DNA of 64,000 bases from Neobacillus massiliamazoniensis (GTDB lineage: Bacteria; Bacillota; Bacilli; Bacillales; Cytobacillaceae). Positions 33,536 through 43,493 of this stretch are shown here, piece by piece. How positions within the stretch are numbered: the first letter of the stretch is position 1; every line of letters begins with the position of its first letter. The notes under the pieces are model-generated. The model did no database searches. It worked only from the letters and a program-made list of their open reading frames with translations, and was not told the DNA's origin. The stretch is from assembly GCF_001048695.1 (NCBI RefSeq), contig NZ_CVRB01000004.1:434001-498000 (forward strand), in the 5' to 3' direction. The translations under genes were made by a program, and so were the position numbers.

Positions 33536-35087
33536 TTTGTTGTTGTAATTTCAAATAATCCTTGTCATCTGGTTTTATTTTAACTGCCTTATCTGCGTTT
33601 ATTTTCGCTTGTTTTGCATCTTTTTCATTTAAGTTTACTATTGCAAGATAATAGTAGGCTTCAGACATTTTTGGGTTCAGCTTAACCGCCATATTTAAAT
33701 GATTTTTTGCTTCTTGAAACATATTTTTCTTCAATTCAACAAAAGCAAACATTAAGTATGTTCTTTCAGATGGATGGTTAGACTTTTTTACATATGCCTG
33801 TATTGTTTCATACGCTTGATCATAGTCGTTTTGGTCAATATAATTTTGGACCAATATGATCATAGATTTTTCATTCACTGAACTCGCTGAGCCTTTGAAC
33901 CCGTAAAGTAGTGCCCCCAAAACAATCACAATTGAACCCATCAGAAAAAGAAGCTGTAGTCCCAGCTTTTTCTTTTTTGGAAAACACACGATTCCTGCAG
34001 CTAGGAAGCCGCCCAGCAGCCCGCCAATATGGCCGGCGTTATCAGTTCCTGATGAAGAAAAGCCAACCACTAAATTTAACCCAAGGATGATGAAGAGATT
34101 TTTACCCATTGTCCGAAAAAACAATTTCGGGTAGATGGCACCAAAATACAGAAGAGCACCAAAGCAGCCAAAAATAGCCCCGCTAGCTCCTGCTGAAATA
34201 TTAGCGCTAAATAGAAAGCTGGCAATAAAGCCGCATGCTCCTGCAAACAGATATATGAATAGAAAACGAACATTGCCGTACATTCTTTCAACAGTAGTCC
34301 CCAGAAAATACAAAGCAAAAGTGTTCATTGCTAAATGCAAAAAGCCAATATGGATAAAAATAGGTGTAAAAAAGCGCCACCACTGTCCTTCCAAGATTAA
34401 CTGATTTACCTTTGCCCCGTATTTTATAAGCGTAGACGTATTCGTACTTCCCCCATGTAATTCCATCCAGAAAAAGATAACTATTTGGAGAAGAATGAAA
34501 AAATAGGTAAGATAAGGTTTTCCGTAAGTAAAGATCGCGGTTTCTTCTCTTGCCATTTTTATCGCATGATGCAGGGCTGATTTTTTTAATATCTCAACTT
34601 CTTCCTCTGTGTATTCTTCTTGGATTGGGAAGGAGACCTCCAGATTTAGTATTTCTGAAATACGTCCAATGCTTTTTTCATATGTACTGTTAACAAAAAG
34701 AATCGTGTTAACCGTTGTTTTATTTCCTTTAGGGAAAACAAACGGTTTTGCGAGGCGAAATTCATAATCGTCGACAGGAGGATATTGACTTACCAAAATG
34801 TTCAAAACGTTTATCTCACTTCGTCCAACTTGCGTCCGTATTCTTTCTCCATTTGTTGCGGCAAATTCGATATCTCTTTGCACCACATTTCCCCAATCAA
34901 AATGATGAAGCAGCAAGCGGATAACCGGTGCATTCTTATTTTCTAACTTTTCCAGCCATAACTCTTTTTGATTCTCAAATAATTGAATGATACGATAACC
35001 GTGATCAGAAATGAAAGAATAGGCAAGCCTCCAAAAAATAAACTCCTCTTTTATATCTCTTCCCCCCTTTCTATCATAAAAAACCAA
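33498..35087 (-). CDS. gluP: Rhomboid intramembrane protease GluP (YqgP) with TPR tail
   Basis: A rhomboid serine protease of about 529 residues. A soluble N-terminal domain (about 1-180) is followed by seven membrane segments with FIHIGFLHLAMNTFALYFLG, the catalytic Ser in GASGAIFG and His in NAGHIGGLLGG, then a C-terminal TPR domain (AYETIQAYVKK.., NHLNMAVKLNPKMSEAYYYLAIV). In B. subtilis YqgP cuts membrane proteins such as the magnesium transporter MgtE. The start is uncertain: the frame is open to 35153, TTG at 35087 is possible, and the family N-terminus (..EEFIFWRLAYSF) begins near an ATA at 35054 that follows GGGGGG at good distance. The C-terminal QSSGGGG is overlapped by the convergent gene. 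Confidence 0.9.
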   Translation of the reverse strand: MVFYDRKGGRDIKEEFIFWRLAYSFISDHGYRIIQLFENQKELWLEKLENKNAPVIRLLLHHFDWGNVVQRDIEFAATNGERIRTQVGRSEINVLNILVSQYPPVDDYEFRLAKPFVFPKGNKTTVNTILFVNSTYEKSIGRISEILNLEVSFPIQEEYTEEEVEILKKSALHHAIKMAREETAIFTYGKPYLTYFFILLQIVIFFWMELHGGSTNTSTLIKYGAKVNQLILEGQWWRFFTPIFIHIGFLHLAMNTFALYFLGTTVERMYGNVRFLFIYLFAGACGFIASFLFSANISAGASGAIFGCFGALLYFGAIYPKLFFRTMGKNLFIILGLNLVVGFSSSGTDNAGHIGGLLGGFLAAGIVCFPKKKKLGLQLLFLMGSIVIVLGALLYGFKGSASSVNEKSMIILVQNYIDQNDYDQAYETIQAYVKKSNHPSERTYLMFAFVELKKNMFQEAKNHLNMAVKLNPKMSEAYYYLAIVNLNEKDAKQAKINADKAVKIKPDDKDYLKLQQQINQYLQSSGGGG

Positions 35088-35142
35088 GATTTGATGCCTC
35101 TTGCTCCTTTCATTATAAACGATAATTACCAAATGAAAGAAC

Positions 35143-35395
35143 AAAAAGCGCAAGCGCCTTGGTCACCCTCGATATAGGGAGACTTGGCACTGGTAAGTGC
35201 CTTAGTCTCCCTTAATGCGCACAGAAGGAATTAGCCTTCTGTAGCCAAGCATAAGACGAGCCGCCATGAAGGTTGCTTTTTAACCTTCATGAAGGATTGG
35301 CTTAGACCAGAGAGGGGCTAGGCGCTCCGCCGAAAAACTCACGTTTTTCGGCGTGCGAGATATCGCTTCCGAAGCTTACTCTTATGGAGCTGGAT
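35143..35395 (+). repeat. Family B modular repeat, copy B3
   Basis: It begins AAAAAGCGCAAGCGCC and ends CTTATGGAGCTGGA. It combines the module shared with B4 and B5 (ATATAGGGAGACTTGGCACT, CCTTAGTCTCCCTTAAT), the CATGAAGGTTGCTTTTTAAC hairpin shared with B4, and the CGAAAAACTCACG..GGCGTGCGAG end shared with B1 and B2. It lies just upstream of gluP. Confidence 0.85.
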
Positions 35396-35452
35396 TCAGC
35401 AAACTTAATCCAAGTTGACCGCTCCTAAATGAACCTATAAATTCCTAGACAA

Positions 35453-35489
35453 TAAAAAAACCATCTGTGGTTTTCACCATTCAGATGGT
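35453..35489 (-). terminator. Terminator of the YqgO-like gene, overlapping its 3' end
   Basis: ACCATCTG faces CAGATGGT, followed by T7 on the minus strand. The hairpin begins inside the last codons of the gene. Confidence 0.82.
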
Positions 35490-35668
35490 CCTCCAAATAC
35501 TGATTGAAACAATCTACCTTTTACACCTGGAATTCTCATTATCGTTCCTACCGCAAAGCGGCGAAGGAATCTGGATGCAAGCAGTACATTAATAATCCGA
35601 TATCTGTAACGGAATGCAAAATAAACAATAGACCCAATCATCAAAATAGAAGTTAACATACGCGACAT
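35474..35668 (-). CDS. Small basic membrane protein (YqgO-like position)
   Basis: A 64-residue protein with one hydrophobic N-terminal segment (4-30) and a strongly basic region (FRYRYRIINVLLASRFLRRFAVGTIMRIPGVKGRLF). No function can be assigned. It lies between gluP and yqgN in the place of B. subtilis yqgO, but similarity is not certain. GGAGG precedes the ATG and a terminator overlaps its end, which supports it as a real gene. Confidence 0.7.
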   Translation of the reverse strand: MSRMLTSILMIGSIVYFAFRYRYRIINVLLASRFLRRFAVGTIMRIPGVKGRLFQSVFGGPSEW

Positions 35669-35743
35669 TCTTTATCCCTCCTGCAGTTATTTTACGAGGA
35701 GGTAAAGATTTTTATCCAGAAAATCGAATGAAATAGGATTATT

Positions 35744-36733
<990 letters not shown>

Positions 36734-36739
36734 TTATAT

Positions 36740-37528
36740 TTATTTTGTCAGCATAAATACAACAATCGCTAGTATTGCGGCCAAAAATCCAGATAGAAAA
36801 TTGACCATGTCATTGTCTACAAAAGCAATTCCTTTTATTCTCTTTGTTGGACTATGACAATGAAATTTTTTTTCTGTTTCTATGCCGCATTCATTACACC
36901 TATAAAGTTGTTGGTAATATGCTCCAATCAAAGTATCCAAAACATTTCCTATATATCCGAAAAGAAAGACCATTACACCATAAATTATACTTAACTGAAA
37001 TAGAAGCAAACTACTAATGGAAATAATTAAAGAACCAAAAAGGGCGGCAGTACTACCTAAAAGACTAATTGCTCCGGACGTCCCTTTCTCTACTCTAACA
37101 AAGCTTCGAATATCGATCGGATTTTTCTTACTAAGTGAACCAATTTCGGATGCCCACGTATCAGAATTAGCACTTGCTAAACAAACGATAAACCCTATTA
37201 GCCAGGCCTTGTCATAGTGAATAAAACTGAGCATACTAAAAAGTGCTGCACCGCCGCCATTTGCAATTACCTGTCGCCAATCTCTTCTCGCCCCTTTGGC
37301 CAATTTTTCTTCTAAACGACTTTTAGAAGCAGCTTTATATTTAGACCAAAAGCTAGAAGTGGCAAAGAACACTCCAAGCAAGATTAAACCTTTTACACCA
37401 TAGCCGGCATAAATAGCCATTCCAACGAAAATAGCTGCTATTGTCCCTGAAAATGATAACGACCGAAGTAAATAACCCATATAACTAATTAAAATAATTA
37501 TAATGAGAATAAATAGGTTTTCAATCAT
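36740..37528 (-). CDS. DUF92 integral membrane protein
   Basis: A 262-residue membrane protein of the DUF92 (TIGR00297) family, related to phytol/dolichol kinase-like CTP-dependent kinases. Six or seven membrane segments are predicted; motifs LSFSGTIAA, GVFFATSSFWSKYK, NGGGAALFS, ASANSDTWASEIG and GTSGAISLLGS are typical. A cytosolic insertion near 215-230 has CNECGIETEKKFHCHSP with a possible zinc site. Substrate unknown. Its start overlaps the end of the folate enzyme gene by four bases, so the two are coupled. Confidence 0.83.
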   Translation of the reverse strand: MIENLFILIIIILISYMGYLLRSLSFSGTIAAIFVGMAIYAGYGVKGLILLGVFFATSSFWSKYKAASKSRLEEKLAKGARRDWRQVIANGGGAALFSMLSFIHYDKAWLIGFIVCLASANSDTWASEIGSLSKKNPIDIRSFVRVEKGTSGAISLLGSTAALFGSLIISISSLLLFQLSIIYGVMVFLFGYIGNVLDTLIGAYYQQLYRCNECGIETEKKFHCHSPTKRIKGIAFVDNDMVNFLSGFLAAILAIVVFMLTK

Positions 37529-38091
37529 TTGGTAGTAATAACCCCAGTATTGGTAATGATTTTGGAAACAGGAAGATCATGTTCTTCAAGATCAATCTGG
37601 GGGATTATTTGGCAATTAAACGCCAATGAGATTGTTTTTCCATCGTAATCCCTTAAAAAACGATCATAATAACCGCCTCCGAAGCCAAGACGATACCCAG
37701 CTTGCGTGTAAGCCAAGCCTGGGACAATGAGAAGGTCAATTTGACTTGGCACTACTTCCTCAGTTTTTGCTTCAATTGGCTCAAGTAAACCATAAAATAC
37801 AGACTCGAGCTGAGAAAATTCAGTTAATGCTCTAAATAATAACTTTTTCTCCTTTGGAATACATTTTGGAACTACCACTCGTTTTCCTAATTCCCACGCT
37901 TTACGGATGATTTGGTATGTATCAACTTCAGGCTGCTTCGAAATCGTTATCCCAATGACAGCAGCGTCCTTCCAATCCTGTTCATCGTAAAGTCTCTTTG
38001 CTATTTTATAGGAGTAATCCTCGTAAAGGGGTGTTGTTAAATGGGAAAGAGTTTCCTTCATCTGTTTTCGGACGGAGTTTTTATCATTCAT
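37525..38091 (-). CDS. 5-formyltetrahydrofolate cyclo-ligase (YqgN)
   Basis: A 188-residue enzyme that converts 5-formyl-THF to 5,10-methenyl-THF with ATP. The N-terminal RKQMKETL and C-terminal signature GYRLGFGGGYYDRFL (ATP loop) are clear, and PGLAYTQAGYRLG is typical. It recycles the folate that glycine cleavage and purine synthesis produce. The start ATG is preceded by GGAGGT. The downstream DUF92 gene overlaps by four bases. Confidence 0.92.
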   Translation of the reverse strand: MNDKNSVRKQMKETLSHLTTPLYEDYSYKIAKRLYDEQDWKDAAVIGITISKQPEVDTYQIIRKAWELGKRVVVPKCIPKEKKLLFRALTEFSQLESVFYGLLEPIEAKTEEVVPSQIDLLIVPGLAYTQAGYRLGFGGGYYDRFLRDYDGKTISLAFNCQIIPQIDLEEHDLPVSKIITNTGVITTK

Positions 38092-38125
38092 TTTAAATTA
38101 ACCTCCATTTTTAAAAATAAATGAA

Positions 38126-38145
38126 AACTCGCCAATTGGCGAGTT
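38126..38145. terminator. Palindromic hairpin before the yqgN gene
   Basis: AACTCGCCAATTGGCGAGTT is a perfect 20-bp palindrome followed by TTCATTT on the minus strand, a second stop for rpmG transcripts. It is nearly identical to the P60-gene terminator at 6452-6473. Confidence 0.6.
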
Positions 38146-38231
38146 TGATTGGTCAAATGCATAGTCCTTGTGGTATTCATGCGACATAGGAAAGAAAAAA
38201 AAATAGGAAAAATGTATTCTTTCCTAAAAAT

Positions 38232-38263
38232 CAAAAAAAAGCAGCAGGAAGCCTCCTACTGCT
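38232..38263 (-). terminator. Terminator of rpmG
   Basis: AGCAGTAGGAGG-CTT-CCTGCTGCT and T8, overlapping the rpmG stop codon. Confidence 0.82.
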
Positions 38264-38412
38264 TATTTTGTTTCGCGATGTGTTGTACTACGCTTTTCTC
38301 TTGGGCAGTACTTCTTTAGCTCAAGACGATCCGGATTATTACGTTTATTTTTAGTTGAAATATAGTTACGGTCTCCACACTCAGTGCACGCTAACGTAAT
38401 ATTTACACGCAT
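38263..38412 (-). CDS. rpmG: 50S ribosomal protein L33
   Basis: A 49-residue L33 protein, [16 protein letters not shown]..., with the zinc-binding pairs CTEC; the second CxxC is reduced to a single Cys (KYCPREK), so it is a mixed or C-minus type. The length and ending THRETK are typical for Bacillus L33. It corresponds to rpmGA in the same location of B. subtilis. GGAGG lies nine bases upstream of the ATG, within 38413-38430. Confidence 0.93.
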   Translation of the reverse strand: MRVNITLACTECGDRNYISTKNKRNNPDRLELKKYCPREKRSTTHRETK

Positions 38413-38466
38413 GTCAATTTCCCTCCAAACGATTAAGCTGTTCGTTCATACGACTTTTCTATAATA

Positions 38467-39099
38467 TCATTTTTCAAAAGGAAATGCTAGTGTGTTTTTT
38501 AAAAGTGCCTTCTCTATGGACTGGACCTCATTTTTATTCATTCCCCAAATCGTCCATGTATTCATTTTCTTTGTTTCATGTGATTCAATCGTCAAATATT
38601 CCATAAAAATACTTGCTGCCAGCCCTTTCACCATTGGCTGGTACTTTAGGGTTCCTCTCTTAAGAGAACTCCATATTTGGTCTGTAAATGCATTCCATTG
38701 AGGCATTACTGTACTATCCCTCATACCGATGCCATTATATTGACCATTTACCATATACACGGCTTTGTTGGCTAGATGAAAAATTCTATTATCTGTAGGA
38801 GAAACAAACGTTAACTGCTCCCCTAGAGGATTGGGATATTGATGCATGGCCAATATTCTTACTTCTTTCTTTTGATTACTATAATTACTCACATAAACAG
38901 TAGAAAAACGAATTCTCGAGTGAAGCTGCTCCTGCTTAACTTTCATGACCAATCCTTCTTCGTAGATAACCTTTTCAGCTTGATTTTGCATCCAAAAACA
39001 ATGGCCATTAACCCATATTCCCGGAATCAATTGCAATTGTTCCATTGAAGCATTTTGAACAAATGAGTTTTTGTTATTCTTTTGTTCTGCTAGATTCAT
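38467..39099 (-). CDS. Unrecognised protein next to a glycosyltransferase
   Basis: A 210-residue soluble protein without a known domain; start at ATG 39099, eight bases after AAAGGTGG. It contains FSTVYVSNYSNQKKEVRILAM and SPTDNRIFHLANKAVYMVNG, a beta-sandwich-like pattern, and ends AFPFEK. It follows the glycosyltransferase gene by 47 bp on the same strand and is likely the last gene of a three-gene operon (DUF4912, glycosyltransferase, this gene). A role in making or recognising a surface or storage glycan is a guess from context. Confidence 0.7.
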   Translation of the reverse strand: MNLAEQKNNKNSFVQNASMEQLQLIPGIWVNGHCFWMQNQAEKVIYEEGLVMKVKQEQLHSRIRFSTVYVSNYSNQKKEVRILAMHQYPNPLGEQLTFVSPTDNRIFHLANKAVYMVNGQYNGIGMRDSTVMPQWNAFTDQIWSSLKRGTLKYQPMVKGLAASIFMEYLTIESHETKKMNTWTIWGMNKNEVQSIEKALLKNTLAFPFEK

Positions 39100-39146
39100 T
39101 TCCGTCACCACCTTTTTAATAATATTGGGTCCTTCTTTTCCCATTC

Positions 39147-40382
39147 CTAATTTCCTTTTTTCTTTATGCGATGCTGTAAAATTGTATCTTCCATAATGTT
39201 GCTTGTCTCAGAAGCAATTCGCTTCCAACCGTACAAGCTCGTTGTAATTTGCTTTCCTTTATTTCCTATCTCATCTGCTTTTTTCGGGTGCTGCATCAGA
39301 AAGTCGATCTGTTCCAACAAGCTTTTTGCATCACCTGGAATCATTAACAGTCCTGTTTGAAGATGTTTTACAATCCCTTTAAGGCCCCCAGTATTTGAAA
39401 CAATAGTCGGTTTTCCTAATACCATTGTTTCAAGTGCAACGATTCCAAACGGTTCATAAAGGCTCGGGAACACAGCCATTTCACTGCCTGAGATCAGGGC
39501 ATTCCTTTGATCATCGTTAATATAGCCAATAAAGGTAATTTGCTCCTCCAATCTCCGCTCAACGATATTACGCCGATAGGTATCGAGCATCGGCCCTTTA
39601 CCTGCGATGACAAAGAAAAGATTAAGTCCTTTTTCTTTGGCAATGGCAGCGGCTTCAATAATCGTTTCAAACCCCTTCTCTTTTACAATTCTTCCAATTG
39701 AAAAGATATATTTTTTATGTTCAAGCTCAGGAAATAATTCGTTAAAATTACCTGAAAACTCTACAGGGTCAATCCCATTGGGAACAACCGCAATTTTTTC
39801 AACATTTACTTGAAATATAGAAATAAGATTTTCTATCATATATTGACTACATACGATGATCATATCGGATTCTTCCATTAATTGTATCTCTTTTTCATGG
39901 ATAAATTGCTGCATCTCTGTATGAATTCCATTATTTCGGCCATATTCTGTTGCATGGATGGTAGATAACAATGGGATTGATAAGGTTTCCTTTAAAGCAA
40001 TTGCAGCAGCGCCGACCAGCCAATCATGAGCGTGAATCAAGTCAAACTCGATTTCCTCTGCCAATTTTTCCGCTTTATAGCCAATAGCTACATTAAGACC
40101 ACCAATCCAGGTGATAAAACTATGGTCATATTTGTTTAGGGGCTTAACCCGATGAACATGAACGCCATTTAGACTTTCAAACGAAAGTAATTCGTCATTT
40201 CCCGCTGTAACCACATGTACTTCGTGACCCATTTTTGCCAAATGGGCTGATAAGCCGTAAACATGCCTAGAGAGGCCACCAACTACATTCGGAGGGTATT
40301 CCCAACACAACATAAGAATCTTTAATTTACAAGAAAAAGAAGCCAATTGTTCGATCCCTTGTAACGAAGATGTTTTATCCAT
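39147..40382 (-). CDS. GT4-family glycosyltransferase
   Basis: A 411-residue GT-B fold glycosyltransferase of family 4. The N-terminal domain begins LKILMLCWEYPPNVVGGLSRH with AHDWL, and the C-terminal donor-binding domain shows FSIGRIVKEKGFETIIEA, FVIAGKGPML and PSLYEPFGIVALETM (the E-x7-E motif). The acceptor is unknown; the N-terminal pattern resembles starch/glycogen-synthase-like retaining enzymes. It begins at ATG 40382, which overlaps the DUF4912 gene by eight bases; GGAGGGGG precedes it. It may correspond to yqgM of B. subtilis. Confidence 0.86.
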   Translation of the reverse strand: MDKTSSLQGIEQLASFSCKLKILMLCWEYPPNVVGGLSRHVYGLSAHLAKMGHEVHVVTAGNDELLSFESLNGVHVHRVKPLNKYDHSFITWIGGLNVAIGYKAEKLAEEIEFDLIHAHDWLVGAAAIALKETLSIPLLSTIHATEYGRNNGIHTEMQQFIHEKEIQLMEESDMIIVCSQYMIENLISIFQVNVEKIAVVPNGIDPVEFSGNFNELFPELEHKKYIFSIGRIVKEKGFETIIEAAAIAKEKGLNLFFVIAGKGPMLDTYRRNIVERRLEEQITFIGYINDDQRNALISGSEMAVFPSLYEPFGIVALETMVLGKPTIVSNTGGLKGIVKHLQTGLLMIPGDAKSLLEQIDFLMQHPKKADEIGNKGKQITTSLYGWKRIASETSNIMEDTILQHRIKKKGN

Positions 40383-40905
40383 TTTCCCCCTCCGGAGCAG
40401 AGCATTCCTGGTAATAACTATACGTACTGACATGCTCGATCCACTTTGGATGCTTGTCCTCATATGTCTGAAATTGCAGCAAATCATGATAGATCCCATT
40501 GTCAAAAGGAATATCTATAGTCGGTGTATGGATAATATTTGATTGAAGAAGTGGAAAAAATTCTCTTTCTGTAAATTTAACCCCTAAATGAGCAAGATAG
40601 CTGCGATTTGCTATTAACCCTTTTATCATCCAATAACCATTGTCATAAGACAAGGGAATTTCATAATAATGATGGGCATTTCTCCCATTAAACTGAATCT
40701 CTGTTACATCGTAGATTCGGGCAGCATGGATAAGATCTTCAAATTGAAGGTTAAAAAAACAATTCAGTATTTTTGCAGGTAAACTTGAAGCCTCCCAAAA
40801 CAAGATTATTTTTCGAGGTGTCAAAAGTTTTAGTTGCAGTTCCCCTTTGATAGGGACAAAATCTATTGGTTTTTGGCTTGTCGAAGATACAGTTTCCTGA
40901 AACAT
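40375..40905 (-). CDS. DUF4912 domain protein
   Basis: A 176-residue protein of the DUF4912 family, whose members have a carbohydrate-binding-module-like beta-sandwich (LKLLTPRKIILFWEAS, YEIPLSYDNGYWMIKGLIANRSYLAHLG). It has no signal peptide. It overlaps the glycosyltransferase gene by eight bases, which argues that the two act on the same glycan. ATG 40905 has GGGGG upstream. Function not known. Confidence 0.8.
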   Translation of the reverse strand: MFQETVSSTSQKPIDFVPIKGELQLKLLTPRKIILFWEASSLPAKILNCFFNLQFEDLIHAARIYDVTEIQFNGRNAHHYYEIPLSYDNGYWMIKGLIANRSYLAHLGVKFTEREFFPLLQSNIIHTPTIDIPFDNGIYHDLLQFQTYEDKHPKWIEHVSTYSYYQECSAPEGENG

Positions 40906-41149
40906 TGTGTTCCCCCATTTCACAAACTAATTATTATATGCAGAAAAACAATAATTATCAATTAAATTTGATAATTTAATCATATCACTGGAATGAAATG
41001 TGGACAATAAACGCATTTTGTCGGATTTTGCCTATCATTATTTGATACAATTAAATTCGGAGATTTTTTTAATAGCCAGAAAAAAAAAGAAATGATAGAC
41101 GAATCGAAAACCATTCATTTTTTCTTGTTTTTTTCAAAAAATGACAACA

Positions 41150-41184
41150 AAAAAAGATGAAGCTAAGTGCCAGCTTCATCTTTT
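41150..41184 (-). terminator. Terminator of the pst-phoU operon
   Basis: AAAAGATGAAGCT faces AGCTTCATCTTTT across a 7-base loop; T-rich end on the minus strand. It ends 14 bp after phoU. Confidence 0.9.
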
Positions 41185-41197
41185 GTAATCTATATGG

Positions 41198-41857
41198 TTA
41201 CTTATTTAAGTTGTAACGTTTTCCTGTCTCTAAGTAAATAACATTTTCTACTATATTTGTTGCATGGTCTGCAATTCTTTCAATAAATCGGCAAACAAAC
41301 GATAATTGAATAATCTGGTTAGTAGATTCCGGATTATGCGGAATAAGCGTTAGAAGCTCTTGAATTAATTTTCCAAACATATTATCAACATTATCATCTT
41401 TTTCCGCACATTTATAAGCTAGATCAATATCTTCTGCATAAAATGCAGTAATGGAATCCGACACCATTTCTAACGCCATCTCCATCATTTTCGGAATATC
41501 GACAAATGTTTTAATATGCTTTTCATTCCCAATATGCAAAACAGATTTGGCAATATTGACAGCCATATCTCCCATTCGCTCGACTTCAGATGAAACTCTC
41601 AATGCTACATTGATTCTTCTAAGATCTTTTGCTACAGGAGATTCTCTTGCAATTAGCAATAATGCTTTATCATTGATCTCGTGGTCTAAATCATCAATTT
41701 CATAATCCGCATCGATTACAGATTTAGCTTTCTCAAGATCCTGATTTAGGAGGGCCAACATGGACTCCTTAATGGCATGATCCGCTTTTCCAGCCATTTC
41801 AATTAGAAGTTCCTTTAATTCCTTTAAATTATGGTCAAAATTTGATCTCGTCGTCAT
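41198..41857 (-). CDS. phoU: Phosphate transport regulator PhoU
   Basis: A 219-residue protein of two PhoU three-helix repeats (about 10-100 and 110-210), with acidic metal-cluster motifs (DYEIDDLDHEIND, RVSSEVERMGDMAVNIA and FIERIADHATNIVENV). PhoU restrains phosphate uptake and signalling through PhoR. It is the last gene of the pst operon, 12 bp after pstB. B. subtilis lacks phoU at this site, so this is a point of difference from the subtilis group. Confidence 0.95.
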   Translation of the reverse strand: MTTRSNFDHNLKELKELLIEMAGKADHAIKESMLALLNQDLEKAKSVIDADYEIDDLDHEINDKALLLIARESPVAKDLRRINVALRVSSEVERMGDMAVNIAKSVLHIGNEKHIKTFVDIPKMMEMALEMVSDSITAFYAEDIDLAYKCAEKDDNVDNMFGKLIQELLTLIPHNPESTNQIIQLSFVCRFIERIADHATNIVENVIYLETGKRYNLNK

Positions 41858-41869
41858 TTCGTCACCTCA

Positions 41870-42643
41870 TTATCCAAATCTACCAGAAATATAGTCCTCA
41901 GTACGTGAATCTTTTGGCAATGAGAAAATTGTTGAAGTTAAGTCCAATTCAATCAATTCTCCCATTAAAAAGAAGGCAGTTTTATCCGATACCCGGGAAG
42001 CCTGCTGCATATTATGGGTAACGATTACGATCGTATACTTTTCTTTTAGTTCAAGAATTAGTTCTTCAATTTTTAATGTAGAAATCGGGTCAAGAGCAGA
42101 TGTAGGCTCATCCATTAATAATACTTCCGGTTTTGTGGCAAGTGCTCTTGCAATACATAATCTTTGCTGCTGTCCACCAGATAAACCTAAAGCAGGGGCA
42201 TGCAAACGATCCTTTACTTCATCCCATAGAGCAACATCCATTAAAGCTTTTGTTACCACTTCGTCTAAATGAACCTTTCTTTTCATCCCATGAATTCTCG
42301 GACCGTAAGCAACATTATCATAAATCGACTGTGGAAAAGGATTCCCCTTCTGAAAAACCATACCCACATGTTTACGCAGCTCAACCAAATCCGTTTTTTC
42401 ACTTAGGATATTTTGACCATTAAAATTTATTTCCCCTGTCATTTTTACGTTCGGAACCATATTAATCATAAGGTTTAACGTTTTGATAAAAGTAGACTTT
42501 CCGCAACCGGATGGACCGATAATGGCCGTTACCTCTTTTTTGTTAATAGGAAAGTCAATGTCCTTAAGGGCATGATGATCGCCATACCACAAATTTAATT
42601 TATTAATATCAAATACTTCTCTAGTTAATGTTGAAATAGCCAC
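41870..42643 (-). CDS. pstB: Phosphate ABC transporter ATPase PstB (second copy)
   Basis: A 257-residue ATPase of the high-affinity phosphate importer. Walker [16 protein letters not shown], signature [15 protein letters not shown], Walker [14 protein letters not shown] and the switch His (VTHNMQQ) are intact. The C-terminal SGRFG is the PstB ending. It follows the other pstB by 12 bp; the two are paralogous, as pstBA and pstBB in B. subtilis, and probably pair as a heterodimer or act as alternatives. Confidence 0.95.
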   Translation of the reverse strand: MAISTLTREVFDINKLNLWYGDHHALKDIDFPINKKEVTAIIGPSGCGKSTFIKTLNLMINMVPNVKMTGEINFNGQNILSEKTDLVELRKHVGMVFQKGNPFPQSIYDNVAYGPRIHGMKRKVHLDEVVTKALMDVALWDEVKDRLHAPALGLSGGQQQRLCIARALATKPEVLLMDEPTSALDPISTLKIEELILELKEKYTIVIVTHNMQQASRVSDKTAFFLMGELIELDLTSTIFSLPKDSRTEDYISGRFG

Positions 42644-42655
42644 AAGATTTCCTCC

Positions 42656-43477
42656 CTACCCAAACCTTCCAGAAATATATTCTTCCGTCTTTTTTACGGC
42701 AGGATTGGTAAAAATTTTCTCTGTATCATCGTATTCAATCAAATCACCACTTAAAAAGAAGGCAGTTTTATCTGATATCCGTGACGCCTGTTGCATATTA
42801 TGAGTTACGATAATAATGGAATAATCCTTTTTCAGGTCAATGATCAATTCTTCTACTTTTGCATTGGATATTGGATCCAAAGCCGAAGACGGTTCATCAA
42901 GCAACATGACGGTCGGTTTCATAGCAATCGTCCTTGCAATACATAGACGCTGCTGTTGTCCACCTGATAAAGAAAGAGCTGATTTGTGAAGCCTGTCTTT
43001 CACTTCATCCCATAATGCCGCTTTCCTTAGGCTTTCTTCAACGATTTTGTCCAGCTCATTTTTCTTTCTAATTCCCGAAAATTTAAGAGCATGGGTAATA
43101 TTTGCATAAATTGATTTTGGAAAAGGATTAGGCTTTTGGAAAACCATTCCTATTTCTTTCCTTAATGCAACAACATTGATTTGTTCTGATAAAATATTAA
43201 GACCCTCATAAAGGATTTCGCCTTCTGCCCTTGCACCAGGGATTAAATCATTCATTCTGTTGATGCTACGCAAAAAGGTTGATTTGCCACATCCTGAAGG
43301 TCCGATAAGAGCAGTAATAGAATTCTTATTAATATCCATTGAAATTCCATTTACTGCGCGTTTTTCTCCGTAGAAAATCTCTAAATTATTTACTTTTAAG
43401 ATATCCTCTTTATTTAACTGAGCATGATTAGGAACAGCATTTTCAACTGTTTTTTTCTCCATCAATGCAGGAACCAT
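42656..43477 (-). CDS. pstB: Phosphate ABC transporter ATPase PstB (first copy)
   Basis: A 273-residue PstB paralogue, with an extra N-terminal stretch of about 25 residues ([18 protein letters not shown]) compared with its neighbour. Walker [16 protein letters not shown], signature [15 protein letters not shown], Walker [14 protein letters not shown], and the ending SGRFG are present. It lies 16 bp downstream of pstA. The pair probably arose by duplication; sequence differences are spread evenly, so the duplication is old. Confidence 0.95.
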   Translation of the reverse strand: MVPALMEKKTVENAVPNHAQLNKEDILKVNNLEIFYGEKRAVNGISMDINKNSITALIGPSGCGKSTFLRSINRMNDLIPGARAEGEILYEGLNILSEQINVVALRKEIGMVFQKPNPFPKSIYANITHALKFSGIRKKNELDKIVEESLRKAALWDEVKDRLHKSALSLSGGQQQRLCIARTIAMKPTVMLLDEPSSALDPISNAKVEELIIDLKKDYSIIIVTHNMQQASRISDKTAFFLSGDLIEYDDTEKIFTNPAVKKTEEYISGRFG

Positions 43478-43493
43478 TTTTGCTCACCCACCT

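Noticed and set aside
33498..35153. Using the full open frame of gluP to 35153
   Set aside because: The first 20-30 residues have no match to the family N-terminus and the frame enters repeat B3.
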